A stretch of 64,000 nt of DNA, taken from positions 1,106,053 through 1,170,052 of the forward strand of contig NZ_CP019323.1 of NCBI RefSeq assembly GCF_001971585.1, in the 5' to 3' direction. Numbering within the stretch: position 1 is the first letter of the stretch; each line of letters starts with the position of its first letter. This stretch comes from Companilactobacillus allii (GTDB taxonomy: Bacteria; Bacillota; Bacilli; Lactobacillales; Lactobacillaceae). This document shows, in pieces, positions 12,013 through 19,938 of the stretch. The position numbers and the translations under genes were made by a program. The notes under the pieces were generated by a model. That model worked only from the letters and a program-made list of their open reading frames with translations. It was not told the DNA's origin and made no database searches.

Positions 12013-12912
12013 TTGAAATTAGCAATGATTGGGCTTGGCAAGATGGGGATCAACTTGACCGAGAATTTAATTAGAAACAACAATGAAGTTGTAGCATATG
12101 ATTTGTCTAAAGATGCAAAAGCAGATGCTGTAAAGCTTGGTGCAAAAGTAGCCGATTCTTTAGAAGAAGTAATTAATAACCTAGATACACCACGTATTGT
12201 TTGGGTGATGCTTCCAGCTGGTAATCCAACTAACTCAACTGTTGATACTTTAAGTGAATTGCTAGATCAAAATGATATTGTTATTGATGGAGGGAATTCA
12301 TTTTATGAAGATTCTCTAAAACATAACGAGATCCTCAAGAACAAAGGAATCAAGTTCTTTGATGTTGGTACATCCGGTGGAATGGACGGAGCCAATCATG
12401 ATGGTAACTTTATGATTGGTGGGGATGATGAGAAATTATTCAGTTACATCGAACCAATCTTTGAAGGAATTGCACAGACCGATGGATATTTATACACAGG
12501 TAAAGCCGGAAGTGGCCATTACTTGAAGATGGTCCATAACGGTATCGAATATGGGATGATGCAGGCAATTGCCGAAGGATTCGACGTATTAACACATAGC
12601 CAATTTGAGTACGATAACGAAGCAGTTGCCAAAGTGTGGTCTAACGGTTCAGTTATCCGTGGATGGTTGATGGAATTAGCACAATCAGCATTTTCAAAAG
12701 ATTCTAATCTAGAAGAAATCAAAGGTGTAATGCATTCATCAGGTGAAGGAAAGTGGACACTTGAAGAAGCATTGAAATTACAAGTACCAACACCAGTTAT
12801 AGCAGCATCGTTAATGATGAGATATCGTTCATTAGAAGACGATACCATGACAGGAAAAGTTGTATCCGCCCTTAGAAATGAGTTCGGTGGACATGATGTG
12901 GATAAGAAATAA
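12013..12912 (+). CDS. gnd: 6-phosphogluconate dehydrogenase, decarboxylating, short (NAD-type) form
   Basis: Oxidative pentose phosphate or phosphoketolase-route enzyme converting 6-phosphogluconate to ribulose 5-phosphate and CO2. The 299 residues belong to the short GndA/YqeC-like class, not the 470-residue NADP form. Seen are the Rossmann motif GLGKMG (7-12), the substrate segment DVGTSGGMDGA and the catalytic region KMVHNGIEYG. Start is TTG at 12013 with TAGGAGGA upstream. Heterofermentative lactobacilli use this step, but metabolism cannot be settled from one gene. Confidence 0.9.
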   Translation: MKLAMIGLGKMGINLTENLIRNNNEVVAYDLSKDAKADAVKLGAKVADSLEEVINNLDTPRIVWVMLPAGNPTNSTVDTLSELLDQNDIVIDGGNSFYEDSLKHNEILKNKGIKFFDVGTSGGMDGANHDGNFMIGGDDEKLFSYIEPIFEGIAQTDGYLYTGKAGSGHYLKMVHNGIEYGMMQAIAEGFDVLTHSQFEYDNEAVAKVWSNGSVIRGWLMELAQSAFSKDSNLEEIKGVMHSSGEGKWTLEEALKLQVPTPVIAASLMMRYRSLEDDTMTGKVVSALRNEFGGHDVDKK

Positions 12913-12919
12913 AAGCAGA

Positions 12920-13027
12920 GAGTAAAAAGCCCCGGGAGATTCTGAGCACTGCCTAGAGTAACTAATGTAGCGCGAAGCGATGCAATAGTTACTCGTAGCA
13001 GGCACAGGAATCTGGGGCTTTTTACTC
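12920..13027 (+). repeat. Family B gene-end hairpin repeat, copy B3
   Basis: Follows gnd. The arms 12920-12933 and 13014-13027 are complementary and unique (GAGTAAAAAGCCCC). The conserved CTGAGCACTGCCTA and TAGCAGGCACAG segments are kept. The apical stem is a new sequence (AGAGTAACTA with TAGTTACTC) and still pairs. Confidence 0.85.
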
Positions 13028-13042
13028 GTTTCAAAAAACAGA

Positions 13043-13150
13043 GAGCTACAAAGACCGGGAGTTCCTGAGCACTGCCTAGACTCAGTAATACATCGCAAAG
13101 CGATGTGTTGCTGAGTCGTAGCAGGCGCAGGGAACTGGTCTTTGTAGCTC
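13043..13150 (+). repeat. Family B gene-end hairpin repeat, copy B4
   Basis: Tandem to B3, spaced 15 bases. The arms 13043-13056 and 13137-13150 (GAGCTACAAAGACC and its complement) pair fully. The inner pairs are as in B1 (AGTTCC/GGAACT). The apical stem is another sequence, GACTCAG with CTGAGTC, plus CATCGC with GCGATG. Confidence 0.85.
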
Positions 13151-13164
13151 GTTTCGGATAAAAA

Positions 13165-13215
13165 GAGTAACCCAAGTAGCAGACGCAAGAAACTGGTCTT
13201 CATATCAAGTCACAG
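13165..13215 (+). repeat. Degenerate half copy of family B after B4
   Basis: GTAGCAGACGCAAGAAACTGGTCTT copies the 3' half of B4 with a few changes, including part of its private arm GGTCTT. It ends before the crcB pair. Confidence 0.55.
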
Positions 13216-13266
13216 ATAAAAGAGCAATCCAACCCCAGATACCAAACAATATAGTAAAAAACCACA

Positions 13267-13295
13267 ACCTCATATGCTATCCTATAAGGATTGAG
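13267..13295 (+). promoter_or_regulatory. Hairpin covering the ribosome binding site of the first crcB gene
   Basis: CCTCA pairs with TGAGG and ATCC with GGAT around a short loop, just before the start at 13304. The 3' strand contains the AGG of the ribosome site, so the fold would hide it. No match to the known fluoride riboswitch pattern was seen by eye. Confidence 0.4.
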
Positions 13296-13303
13296 GTGTA
13301 AAA

Positions 13304-13711
13304 ATGACAAAATCAAAATCCTTCATAATTATTTTTATCGGAGCATTTATAGGAAGTAATCTTCGATATGGAGAAAGTCTGTTATTCAAGACAAGTAGTG
13401 GTTTTCCCTATGGAACATTGGTGGCAAATCTAAGTGGTGCCTTAATCCTGCCATTTCTTATCCACTATCTTCAAGACAGATTTCACCTTTCAGCAAACGT
13501 GATTTTGGCATTGAGCACCGGATTATTGGGTTCATACACAACCTTTTCCACATTTACCGCTGATGCATATCGGTTATATCAGATGCAGAATTGGATAATG
13601 TTAATAACTTACTTAACAATTACCATAACCGGTGGATTTATCTGTGCATTGATCGGTAATTATTTGGCCGCAGGTAGTGCCTTTGTGGATTATTCTGAAA
13701 GGGGTAAATAA
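13304..13711 (+). CDS. crcB1: CrcB/Fluc fluoride channel subunit 1
   Basis: Small four-helix membrane protein (135 residues) that forms a dual-topology fluoride export channel. Seen are SNLRYG in helix 1, the conserved asparagine segment ANLSGA in helix 2, and the TTFSTF motif of helix 3 that holds the phenylalanine box. A second crcB starts 3 bases downstream, so the channel is probably a heterodimer as in other lactobacilli with paired genes. Start ATG 13304 has TTGAGGTG upstream. Confidence 0.92.
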   Translation: MTKSKSFIIIFIGAFIGSNLRYGESLLFKTSSGFPYGTLVANLSGALILPFLIHYLQDRFHLSANVILALSTGLLGSYTTFSTFTADAYRLYQMQNWIMLITYLTITITGGFICALIGNYLAAGSAFVDYSERGK

Positions 13712-13714
13712 TAA

Positions 13715-14053
13715 TTGTCGATATTTTTAGTTGGATTTGGTGCTGGAATAGGGGCCTTTTTTAGAAATGAGCTGACACATTTGTCACGCAAGATTACAGT
13801 TGATTTCCCAGTTATAACATTGTTGATAAATATTTTTGGAGCATTTGCTTTAGGAATATTCACGGCTCATATCAATGGATCATTATTATTATTTCTTGGA
13901 ACAGGCTTTTGCGGTGGTTTTACTACGTACGGCACAATGAATATGGAGCTCAGCCAATTGTGGTTCCAAAAGAAGTTTGTCAGATGTTTCTTATATTTTG
14001 CATTAACTTATATTATTGGTATATTAGGGTTTATAGTAGGTATTAACTTGTAG
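13715..14053 (+). CDS. crcB2: CrcB/Fluc fluoride channel subunit 2
   Basis: Partner of the upstream crcB; 112 residues with four hydrophobic helices. It has FRNELTH in helix 1, LINIFGAF in helix 2 and GGFTTYGTMN in helix 3, a variant of the TTFSTF motif. Start is TTG at 13715, with GAAAGGGG overlapping the end of the first gene. Paired inverse-topology subunits are typical of heterodimeric Fluc. Confidence 0.9.
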   Translation: MSIFLVGFGAGIGAFFRNELTHLSRKITVDFPVITLLINIFGAFALGIFTAHINGSLLLFLGTGFCGGFTTYGTMNMELSQLWFQKKFVRCFLYFALTYIIGILGFIVGINL

Positions 14054-14086
14054 TTAACAATTAATTTTTTTCAAAGAAGGTAAATA

Positions 14087-14515
14087 ATGGAAGAAAAAGA
14101 AATCTGGAACGAGAGTGATCGTCCTAACCTTATTAATTCAACCAAGTTATATTTTCAAGATATGTTCGTAGGCGCTAAGCGAATGAGTCGTGCCGATTAT
14201 TGGTGGGGATTATTTGGAATAACCTTAGTATCCGCAGTAGTAATGGGACTTTTTGCTTGGTTAGTAACAGTTATGCCGATAAATGACTTTTATTGGAGCG
14301 CCGTTTGGTCAATTGCCTTGGTGATGACATGTGGATATTATCTTATATCGATTTGGACAGCCTCAATAAGACGACTTCATGATCGTAATATGCGAGCTTG
14401 GTGGATGTTTTCATATGTTTTGCCAGTTATAGGTGAAGTTATGATGATTGTACTAATGTGTTTACCGCAACAAAATGATAATAATAATTGGGCAAAATTT
14501 GTGGAGGTTGATTGA
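14087..14515 (+). CDS. DUF805 family membrane protein
   Basis: 142 residues. The N-terminus is cytoplasmic with the SRADYWWG motif typical of DUF805, followed by hydrophobic segments (about 43-65 and 72-92), the motif RRLHDRN and a last hydrophobic helix. The function of the family is not known. Start ATG 14087 has GAAGG upstream. It abuts a small DUF6440-like gene. Confidence 0.82.
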   Translation: MEEKEIWNESDRPNLINSTKLYFQDMFVGAKRMSRADYWWGLFGITLVSAVVMGLFAWLVTVMPINDFYWSAVWSIALVMTCGYYLISIWTASIRRLHDRNMRAWWMFSYVLPVIGEVMMIVLMCLPQQNDNNNWAKFVEVD

Positions 14516-14516
14516 G

Positions 14517-14708
14517 ATGTTTAAAAAGAACAAGGAGAATCAGCGCTTTGAGGTACATTCAGAGGAATATATTGGACAGCACGGTCTTAGTATAATTACA
14601 GATAAGACAACAGGAGTGCAATATATATCTGATATTACCGGTATGGGATCGGGTATGACTGTACTTGTGGATAAAGATGGTAAGCCACTCTTGAATAAAG
14701 AGACTTGA
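14517..14708 (+). CDS. DUF6440-like small protein
   Basis: 63 residues, soluble, with the pattern RFEV..EEYIG..GLSIITDKTTGVQYI and VDKDGKPLL seen in the DUF6440 family; function unknown. Start ATG 14517 is chosen because GTGGAGG lies at 14501-14507; the gene begins just after the DUF805 stop. Confidence 0.75.
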   Translation: MFKKNKENQRFEVHSEEYIGQHGLSIITDKTTGVQYISDITGMGSGMTVLVDKDGKPLLNKET

Positions 14709-14745
14709 TTTGAAACACAATTTATTGTGTTAATGTTCAGAGATG

Positions 14746-14796
14746 AAGTGCCCCAAGAAGGTTAGATAAAAAATCTAACTTTCTTGGGGCACTTTT
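14746..14796. terminator. Strong bidirectional terminator
   Basis: A stem of more than 20 bp (AAGTGCCCCAAGAA with TTCTTGGGGCACTT, then GTTAGAT with ATCTAAC) lies between convergent genes and has T-rich 3' sides in both directions. Confidence 0.9.
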
Positions 14797-14824
14797 GAAA
14801 TTACTGTATTTTTTAGCGCTCTAT

Positions 14825-15688
14825 TTACCACCAAAGTTTAATCAATGCTTGTGTACCATCATTACCAAGATCTTTTTCATCGACTAACTTTTCATACAAA
14901 GCTTTGGCTTGTTTGGTAGCTGGTAGATCTAATCCCATTTTTTCACTTTCATCTAGAGCTATTCGTAAATCTTTAAGGAAGTGTTTGGAATAAAAGCCTG
15001 GTTTGAAATCTCCCTTTAAAACTCTTGGTCCATAATTATCTAGACTCCAATTATTGGCACTTCCACCACTAACTGTTTTCAAAACTGATTCCATGTCTAG
15101 TCCGGCAGCTTTGGCATAGACGAACATTTCGGACATACCTGTCATTGTTCCGGCAATCATTATTTGATTTGCCATTTTTGCATGTTGACCAGAGCCGTAT
15201 GAACCGAAGTAGTGGTTAGTTTGACCTATTATTTCAAATAATGGTACCAATTCATCGAAGGCTTCTTTAGAACCACCAACCATGATTGTTAACTTACCAT
15301 CACGAGCACCAACATCTCCACCAGATACTGGTGCATCAAGTGTTTTTACACCTAATTTTTCAGCTTTTTCACCGATTTCTTTTGCAAGCGTTGGCGTACT
15401 AGTAGTCATATCAACGATTATCTTACCAGATGTTAAACCGGCAAAAACACCGTTATCCTTGAAGTATACGTCTTTGACATCTTGTGGAAAACCTACCATT
15501 GAGAAGATAATATCTGAATTTTCAGCGACAATTTTAGGACTAGCAAACCATTTAGCACCCTCTTTTAAAAGAGGTTCTGCCTTTGATTCTGTACGAGTAT
15601 AGATGTTGACAGGATAGTTCGCCTTGAGTAGATTGTTGATTATTCCAGTACCCATTACTCCAGTACCTATGAAGCCTAATGTTTTCAT
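14825..15688 (-). CDS. NAD(P)-dependent beta-hydroxyacid dehydrogenase (3-hydroxyisobutyrate dehydrogenase/GarR-like)
   Basis: 287 residues of the 6PGDH/HIBADH superfamily. The N-terminal Rossmann motif GFIGTGVMG (5-13), the substrate segment DAPVSGGDVGA and the catalytic lysine region GQHAKMANQ are present. The substrate may be 3-hydroxyisobutyrate, tartronate semialdehyde or a related acid; it cannot be fixed. Start ATG with GGAGG upstream. After the stop codon an orphan TAGAGCGC motif remains, like the 5' flank of family A repeats. Confidence 0.88.
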   Translation of the reverse strand: MKTLGFIGTGVMGTGIINNLLKANYPVNIYTRTESKAEPLLKEGAKWFASPKIVAENSDIIFSMVGFPQDVKDVYFKDNGVFAGLTSGKIIVDMTTSTPTLAKEIGEKAEKLGVKTLDAPVSGGDVGARDGKLTIMVGGSKEAFDELVPLFEIIGQTNHYFGSYGSGQHAKMANQIMIAGTMTGMSEMFVYAKAAGLDMESVLKTVSGGSANNWSLDNYGPRVLKGDFKPGFYSKHFLKDLRIALDESEKMGLDLPATKQAKALYEKLVDEKDLGNDGTQALIKLWW

Positions 15689-15820
15689 AAAAAAACCTCC
15701 AAAATTGTATTAATATCTTTAGTATACACTCTTGTAAATATTGATAGGTTTTTGGCAACCTGTGAGATATAATCAGGACTGAATGGCAAAATATTGCCAA
15801 ATATAAAGAGGGGTGATTTC

Positions 15821-16672
15821 ATGGAATTCATCAAAAATTATTATAAGAGCATATTGGCCGCGTTGTTCTATGGGGTCACTTCAGCGATGGGGATTCAGCT
15901 GTTCTTACAGCCGTCTAAGATATATACCAGTGGTGTAATGGGTGCCTCACAGTTGGTAGTCAACTTGTTGGAGCAATTTGCCCATATCAACACACAAGTA
16001 TACATCTGGTATTTTATTTTCAATATTCCCTTAGTAGTAGTTTCTTGGCTCAAACTTGGCAAGAAATTCACTATATTATCAATGATCGCTATCATATCAG
16101 CTTCGGTGTTCATCCTTTTCATTCCACTACATCCAATAACTAACGATCCTATGTTGGCTTCAGTATTTGGTGGAGTAATGACAGGAGTTGGAATTGGTAT
16201 TTGTTTTAGAAACGGATTTTCAACAGGTGGCACAGATGTTATCGCGTTGATTGTCCAAAAAAGTACCGGACGAACCGTTGGTCAAGTCAGTTTTGCTGTC
16301 AATGCGATGATAGTCATTGTTGCCGGAATAGTATTTGGCTGGGAATTAGCACTATACACAATGGTGTCAATCTATATTTCCAATGTATTGGTTGATAAGA
16401 TGTACATTCAGCAACAAAAAGTTACCGTGGTAGTTTATTCACATTATATTGATAAAATTTCCAAAGAGTTATTACAAACAATCAATCGTGGAATAACACT
16501 AGATTACAATCTGACCGGAGCATATTCCGGCGAACCAATCGGATCCATGACAATGGTACTTACCAAGTACGAATTGTTCTTCGTCAAAAAGTCAGTGTTG
16601 AAGATTGATCCAAATGCCTTTATAAATATTCAACCTACCGTTGAGATTAAAGGAAACTTTAACGACAATTAA
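15821..16672 (+). CDS. YitT family membrane protein
   Basis: 283 residues with five or six transmembrane helices of the YitT (DUF161) type, followed by a cytoplasmic DUF2179 domain (about residues 215-280, ending TVEIKGNF). The segment RNGFSTGGTDVIALI is a family signature. The function of the family is not established. Start ATG 15821 has AGAGGGGTG upstream; an in-frame upstream start at 15794 precedes that site. Repeat A3 follows directly. Confidence 0.88.
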   Translation: MEFIKNYYKSILAALFYGVTSAMGIQLFLQPSKIYTSGVMGASQLVVNLLEQFAHINTQVYIWYFIFNIPLVVVSWLKLGKKFTILSMIAIISASVFILFIPLHPITNDPMLASVFGGVMTGVGIGICFRNGFSTGGTDVIALIVQKSTGRTVGQVSFAVNAMIVIVAGIVFGWELALYTMVSIYISNVLVDKMYIQQQKVTVVVYSHYIDKISKELLQTINRGITLDYNLTGAYSGEPIGSMTMVLTKYELFFVKKSVLKIDPNAFINIQPTVEIKGNFNDN

Positions 16673-16680
16673 GATCAAGA

Positions 16681-16791
16681 GCGCTACTAAACACGGGAAT
16701 TTCCGAGCATTAACACAAAAAATGACGGCCAACACGAAAGTGTTGACCGCCATTTTTAGCGTTAAGCGGAAGAAATTGTGTTTAGTAGCGC
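16681..16791 (+). repeat. Family A gene-end hairpin repeat, copy A3
   Basis: Follows the yitT-like gene in sense direction. The outer arms GCGCTACTAAACA (16681-16693) and its exact complement (16779-16791) surround an inner stretch of about 85 bases that is identical to copy A4, although the arms of A4 are different. Confidence 0.88.
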
Positions 16792-16858
16792 GTTTCAGCA
16801 AGTTTGAGAAGAAAAAGAAGTAAAACACAAATCTTTTAGAATCTAAAAAAGTAAGATA

Positions 16859-16893
16859 AGAAGAAATTGTGTTTAGTAGCGCGTTTCAGCAAG
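16859..16893 (+). repeat. Half copy of family A repeat A3
   Basis: Near-exact repeat of the 3' half of A3, including the private arm TGTTTAGTAGCGC and the flank CGTTTCAGCAAGTTT, placed about 70 bases downstream of the full copy. Confidence 0.75.
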
Positions 16894-16904
16894 TTTACAA
16901 CAAC

Positions 16905-17546
16905 CTACTTAAATGCACTATCAATATCAACATCACCGCTGATAATTGAATATTCCTTCTTGATAGTATTAGGGTTAGTAATAATTGTAGCGATTGACTT
17001 AGCAACGTCAATTCTTGGAATTGAGCCACCTTTTTCAGGGTCAAGGACTTCAATCTTACCAATGGAATCATCATTAGTTAAAGTTCCTGGGTGAATGATC
17101 GTGTAGTCCAAGTTACTCCCACGCAGATGCTCGTCAGCGTAATGTTTGGCAATCATGTAAGGTCTGATTCCAGAGGCTTCCCACTTACTACGGTCATCAC
17201 TGAAGATTGAACTTACCATGACATAACGCTTGATACCAATAGCTTCGGCCGCAATCATTGTCTTGATTGCACCATCAAGGTCGATCTCCATAGTTATATC
17301 ATATCCAGCGCCACCAGCACCGGCAGAGAATACGATAACGTCTGCACCAGATTCTTTGATAGAGTTGCCAATGTCGTCAAGTGAAGCATTGAGGTCGATG
17401 AATTGTGTCTCCATATTATTAGCTTGGTAGGCATCTATTTGTTCTTGATTACGCAAACCGGCAACAAATTCGATGTTGTTTGATTGTAATTCGCCAGTTA
17501 GAAGATGTCCCACTTTACCATGGGCACCAATTATTAGTACTTTCAT
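16905..17546 (-). CDS. NAD(P)-binding atypical SDR / NmrA-like reductase
   Basis: 213 residues with an N-terminal Rossmann motif GAHGKVG (6-12) and the pattern of NAD(P)H-binding atypical short-chain reductases (VSSIFSDD, YTIIHPG). Substrate unknown. Start ATG 17546 has AAAGGAGGAA upstream; an upstream in-frame start at 17591 lies before that site. Divergent from the flavodoxin-like gene, with about 118 bases between them. Confidence 0.85.
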   Translation of the reverse strand: MKVLIIGAHGKVGHLLTGELQSNNIEFVAGLRNQEQIDAYQANNMETQFIDLNASLDDIGNSIKESGADVIVFSAGAGGAGYDITMEIDLDGAIKTMIAAEAIGIKRYVMVSSIFSDDRSKWEASGIRPYMIAKHYADEHLRGSNLDYTIIHPGTLTNDDSIGKIEVLDPEKGGSIPRIDVAKSIATIITNPNTIKKEYSIISGDVDIDSAFK

Positions 17547-17664
17547 GTATAAAATTCCTCCTTTTGATATGGTACTGTTATAAGTAACCATAACAATATT
17601 AATTATAATTTGCTACTGATATGTATTGGTCCGTAGATTATCAGTAAGTTAGGGAGGGTATAAG

Positions 17665-18426
17665 TTGAAAGTATTAGGAATACTAGCGGCTCATCAAGAA
17701 CATGGAATAAACGCCAAGTTGTTGAGTGCTGTGTTGGAAAACGTTGATTCCGGGGTTGAAACTGAAACAATCTTTCTTGAAGATTATGATATTACCCCAC
17801 ACAAATATCATGAGAAAAATGAAGTCCTTGATGAGTTATCAGCCAAGTTAGCTGAAAGTGACGTCTGGGTATTTGCGGCACCAACTTATTGGCGTGAATT
17901 ATCAGGAGTATTAAAGAACTTTTTCGATTGTATGCGTCCCAAGTTCGTTTATTTCAAAGAAAATGGCGATACGATCCCCGGAAAATTTAAAGATAAACAC
18001 TACCTGAGCATCTCATCGTGTTACGTATCCACCTTAGAGAACTTCGTTACAGGAGTAACTGATGATACGTTCAAGACGATCGACCGCGTCATGTCAGCTG
18101 CAGGAGTTATCAAGACAGGCGAGATAGTATTGCCAGGAACCTTTGGTATGAAAGAAGTACCAGAAAGTAAATTAAAGTTGTGTGCAAAATATGGCCACAA
18201 GATTTCTCAAAAGAAACGAAAGGATGATTCTACCGTGAAGAGATATATTCAGCTATTTTTTATGATTGCTATAATGGCATTGATTACAATGGGCATACAG
18301 TTACCATTGAAACAAGTAATGCCAAGTAACTTTTGGACAGATTATGTGAGCTTTACCATTATTTTCTTCGTGTTGTTAGGTTCAATATTGCATTTTGTTA
18401 CATTTGTTAAACACCGAAGAAGATAG
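17665..18426 (+). CDS. Flavodoxin-fold NAD(P)H oxidoreductase with C-terminal membrane anchor
   Basis: 253 residues. Residues 1 to about 180 match the NADPH-dependent FMN reductase/flavodoxin-like fold (GILAAHQEHG, APTYWRELSGVLKNFFD). The rest is unusual: after a basic linker come two hydrophobic helices (about 192-209 and 222-246) and a basic end KHRRR. This looks like a redox domain tethered to the membrane. Start is TTG at 17665 with GGGAGGG upstream. Its stop codon TAG is part of the AGAGCGC flank of repeat A4. Confidence 0.8.
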   Translation: MKVLGILAAHQEHGINAKLLSAVLENVDSGVETETIFLEDYDITPHKYHEKNEVLDELSAKLAESDVWVFAAPTYWRELSGVLKNFFDCMRPKFVYFKENGDTIPGKFKDKHYLSISSCYVSTLENFVTGVTDDTFKTIDRVMSAAGVIKTGEIVLPGTFGMKEVPESKLKLCAKYGHKISQKKRKDDSTVKRYIQLFFMIAIMALITMGIQLPLKQVMPSNFWTDYVSFTIIFFVLLGSILHFVTFVKHRRR

Positions 18427-18427
18427 A

Positions 18428-18538
18428 GCGCAATTATACACGGGAATTTCCGAGCATTAACACAAAAAATGACGGCCAACACGAAAGTGTTGACCGCCAT
18501 TTTTAGCGTTAAGCGGAAGAAATTGTGTATAATTGCGC
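18428..18538 (+). repeat. Family A gene-end hairpin repeat, copy A4
   Basis: Arms GCGCAATTATACA (18428-18440) and exact complement (18526-18538). The interior is identical to A3. It starts in the stop codon region of the flavodoxin-like gene. Confidence 0.88.
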
Positions 18539-18606
18539 GTTTGCAAAAGCAAGTTTGAGGGAACAACCAAGTAAAGCACAACTATTTAAAGACTATATAA
18601 AAGAAA

Positions 18607-18632
18607 AGAAATTGTGTATAATCACGCGCTTA
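18607..18632 (+). repeat. Half copy of family A repeat A4
   Basis: GAAATTGTGTATAATCACGCGC repeats the 3' half of A4 with its private arm and two changes, about 70 bases downstream of the full copy. The following AAGTCTGAGGGAACAA also parallels the sequence after A4. Confidence 0.7.
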
Positions 18633-18659
18633 CAAGGAAAGTCTGAGGGAACAAGTAAT

Positions 18660-19154
18660 CTAATTCATCTGATCAACTTGGTCCAAAACCTTATCATAAT
18701 TAGGTTCAGTAGCTTGTACCTTAAGAATTTCTGAATAAAGAACTTGTTTATTTGTATCCACAAACCAGACAGAACGTGCTAGAATACCTAAATCGGGAAT
18801 AAATAACTTGGATTTTTCACCAAAGTCATGATTAGTGTCTGAGAGCATTTTCATGTTCTTAACATTCTCTGCAGCACACCAATTTGATTGTTCTTCAATG
18901 GTATTCTTTGAGATCGTAACAAAGTTGATCTCTGTATGACCATCGATCTCTTGATTAAAGTGCTTTGTTTGAAGACTACAGATACGTGTATCAATATCTG
19001 GGACGACACTGATCAATAGCGGTTTGTCCAACAAACTATCTAATGTAATACTCTTGTTATCTTTATCTAGTACTGTGAAGTCAGGAAACTTCTCACCCAC
19101 GCTGACAGGAGTGCCAATAGTAGAAACTGCTTTGCCTTTAAAATCTAAATCCAT
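18660..19154 (-). CDS. tpx: Thiol peroxidase Tpx
   Basis: Atypical 2-Cys peroxiredoxin of 164 residues that reduces hydroperoxides with thioredoxin. The peroxidatic cysteine is C59 in VPDIDTRICSLQT and the resolving cysteine is C93 in NWCAAENV, matching the Tpx spacing. Start ATG has AAAGGTG upstream. Confidence 0.92.
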   Translation of the reverse strand: MDLDFKGKAVSTIGTPVSVGEKFPDFTVLDKDNKSITLDSLLDKPLLISVVPDIDTRICSLQTKHFNQEIDGHTEINFVTISKNTIEEQSNWCAAENVKNMKMLSDTNHDFGEKSKLFIPDLGILARSVWFVDTNKQVLYSEILKVQATEPNYDKVLDQVDQMN

Positions 19155-19250
19155 AAAAGTTCACACCTTTCCGAAAAAATACTGTTAATAATCTAATTAT
19201 AGTTTAAAATGGATTGAAGTCCTAAAAATAAGATTGAAGGGTATACTGTT

Positions 19251-19904
19251 TTGGGGAAGAATTTAATATATAAAAGAAGATCAATTCGTTCATTTGATGA
19301 CGAAGAAGTATCTGATAGTTTAATAGAAGAAATAATCAAAGATGCCAGTCACGCACCGTCATGGCAAAATGCACAGCCATGGCATGTTTACGTCGCTAAA
19401 GATGGCGTTTTGGATCGAATTAAAGCTGAATATAAGAACGCAAAGAAGAACAACTTACCAAGTAATACAGATATCACCACACCACATCGTGATAATAGGT
19501 CTGATTTGTCGATGAAAAACATCGAAGAGTGGGGTGATTCAGTTAAAGAAGCACTTGGAGACCAGGGCACTGATTTACCTGAATTCCAAGAAGCTAGAGC
19601 TGACTTGTTCCATGCACCAGCTGTTGCCTACTTGACAGCCAAAAAGAACGCCAGTGAGTTTACGATTTATGATATTGGTTCTTTTGGTCAAACTTTGATG
19701 TTGTCAGCTACAAGTTGGGGAATTGGGACTATTCCAGCATATGCGTTGGTGACTTATCCTGATATCTTGAAAAAAGAATTGTTGATACCTGATGACGAAG
19801 AGGTTGTTATTGGTATTGCGATGGGATATCCAGACGATAGTAAGCTGAATTGTATCAAAACAACTCGTACAGATGTAGATAATATATTGGATATAAGAAA
19901 ATAG
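19251..19904 (+). CDS. Nitroreductase family protein
   Basis: FMN-dependent NAD(P)H oxidoreductase of 217 residues. The N-terminal FMN-binding pattern YKRRSIRSF (7-15), the PSWQNAQPW segment and the late SWGIGTIPAY are characteristic. Substrate unknown. Start is TTG at 19251 with GAAGGG about 10 bases upstream. Ends on a shared terminator. Confidence 0.88.
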   Translation: MGKNLIYKRRSIRSFDDEEVSDSLIEEIIKDASHAPSWQNAQPWHVYVAKDGVLDRIKAEYKNAKKNNLPSNTDITTPHRDNRSDLSMKNIEEWGDSVKEALGDQGTDLPEFQEARADLFHAPAVAYLTAKKNASEFTIYDIGSFGQTLMLSATSWGIGTIPAYALVTYPDILKKELLIPDDEEVVIGIAMGYPDDSKLNCIKTTRTDVDNILDIRK

Positions 19905-19938
19905 TCGGTCGGGATTTTTCCCAATCGACTATTTTTTA
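19904..19938. terminator. Bidirectional terminator between convergent genes
   Basis: AGTCGGTCGGGA pairs with TCCCAATCGACT, followed by ATTTTTT; it serves the nitroreductase gene and the SPFH gene on the other strand. Confidence 0.8.

Noticed and set aside
12519-13203. Long minus-strand frames over gnd and the family B repeats
   Set aside because: They are shadows of gnd and of inverted repeats, without starts or family matches.
13220-13303. Fluoride riboswitch before crcB
   Set aside because: The conserved fluoride aptamer pattern was not recognisable by eye.
4863-18538. CRISPR array or ordinary insertion sequences for the family A/B repeats
   Set aside because: Spacing is irregular, there are no cas genes or transposase, and the varying parts are inverted, not direct, repeats.
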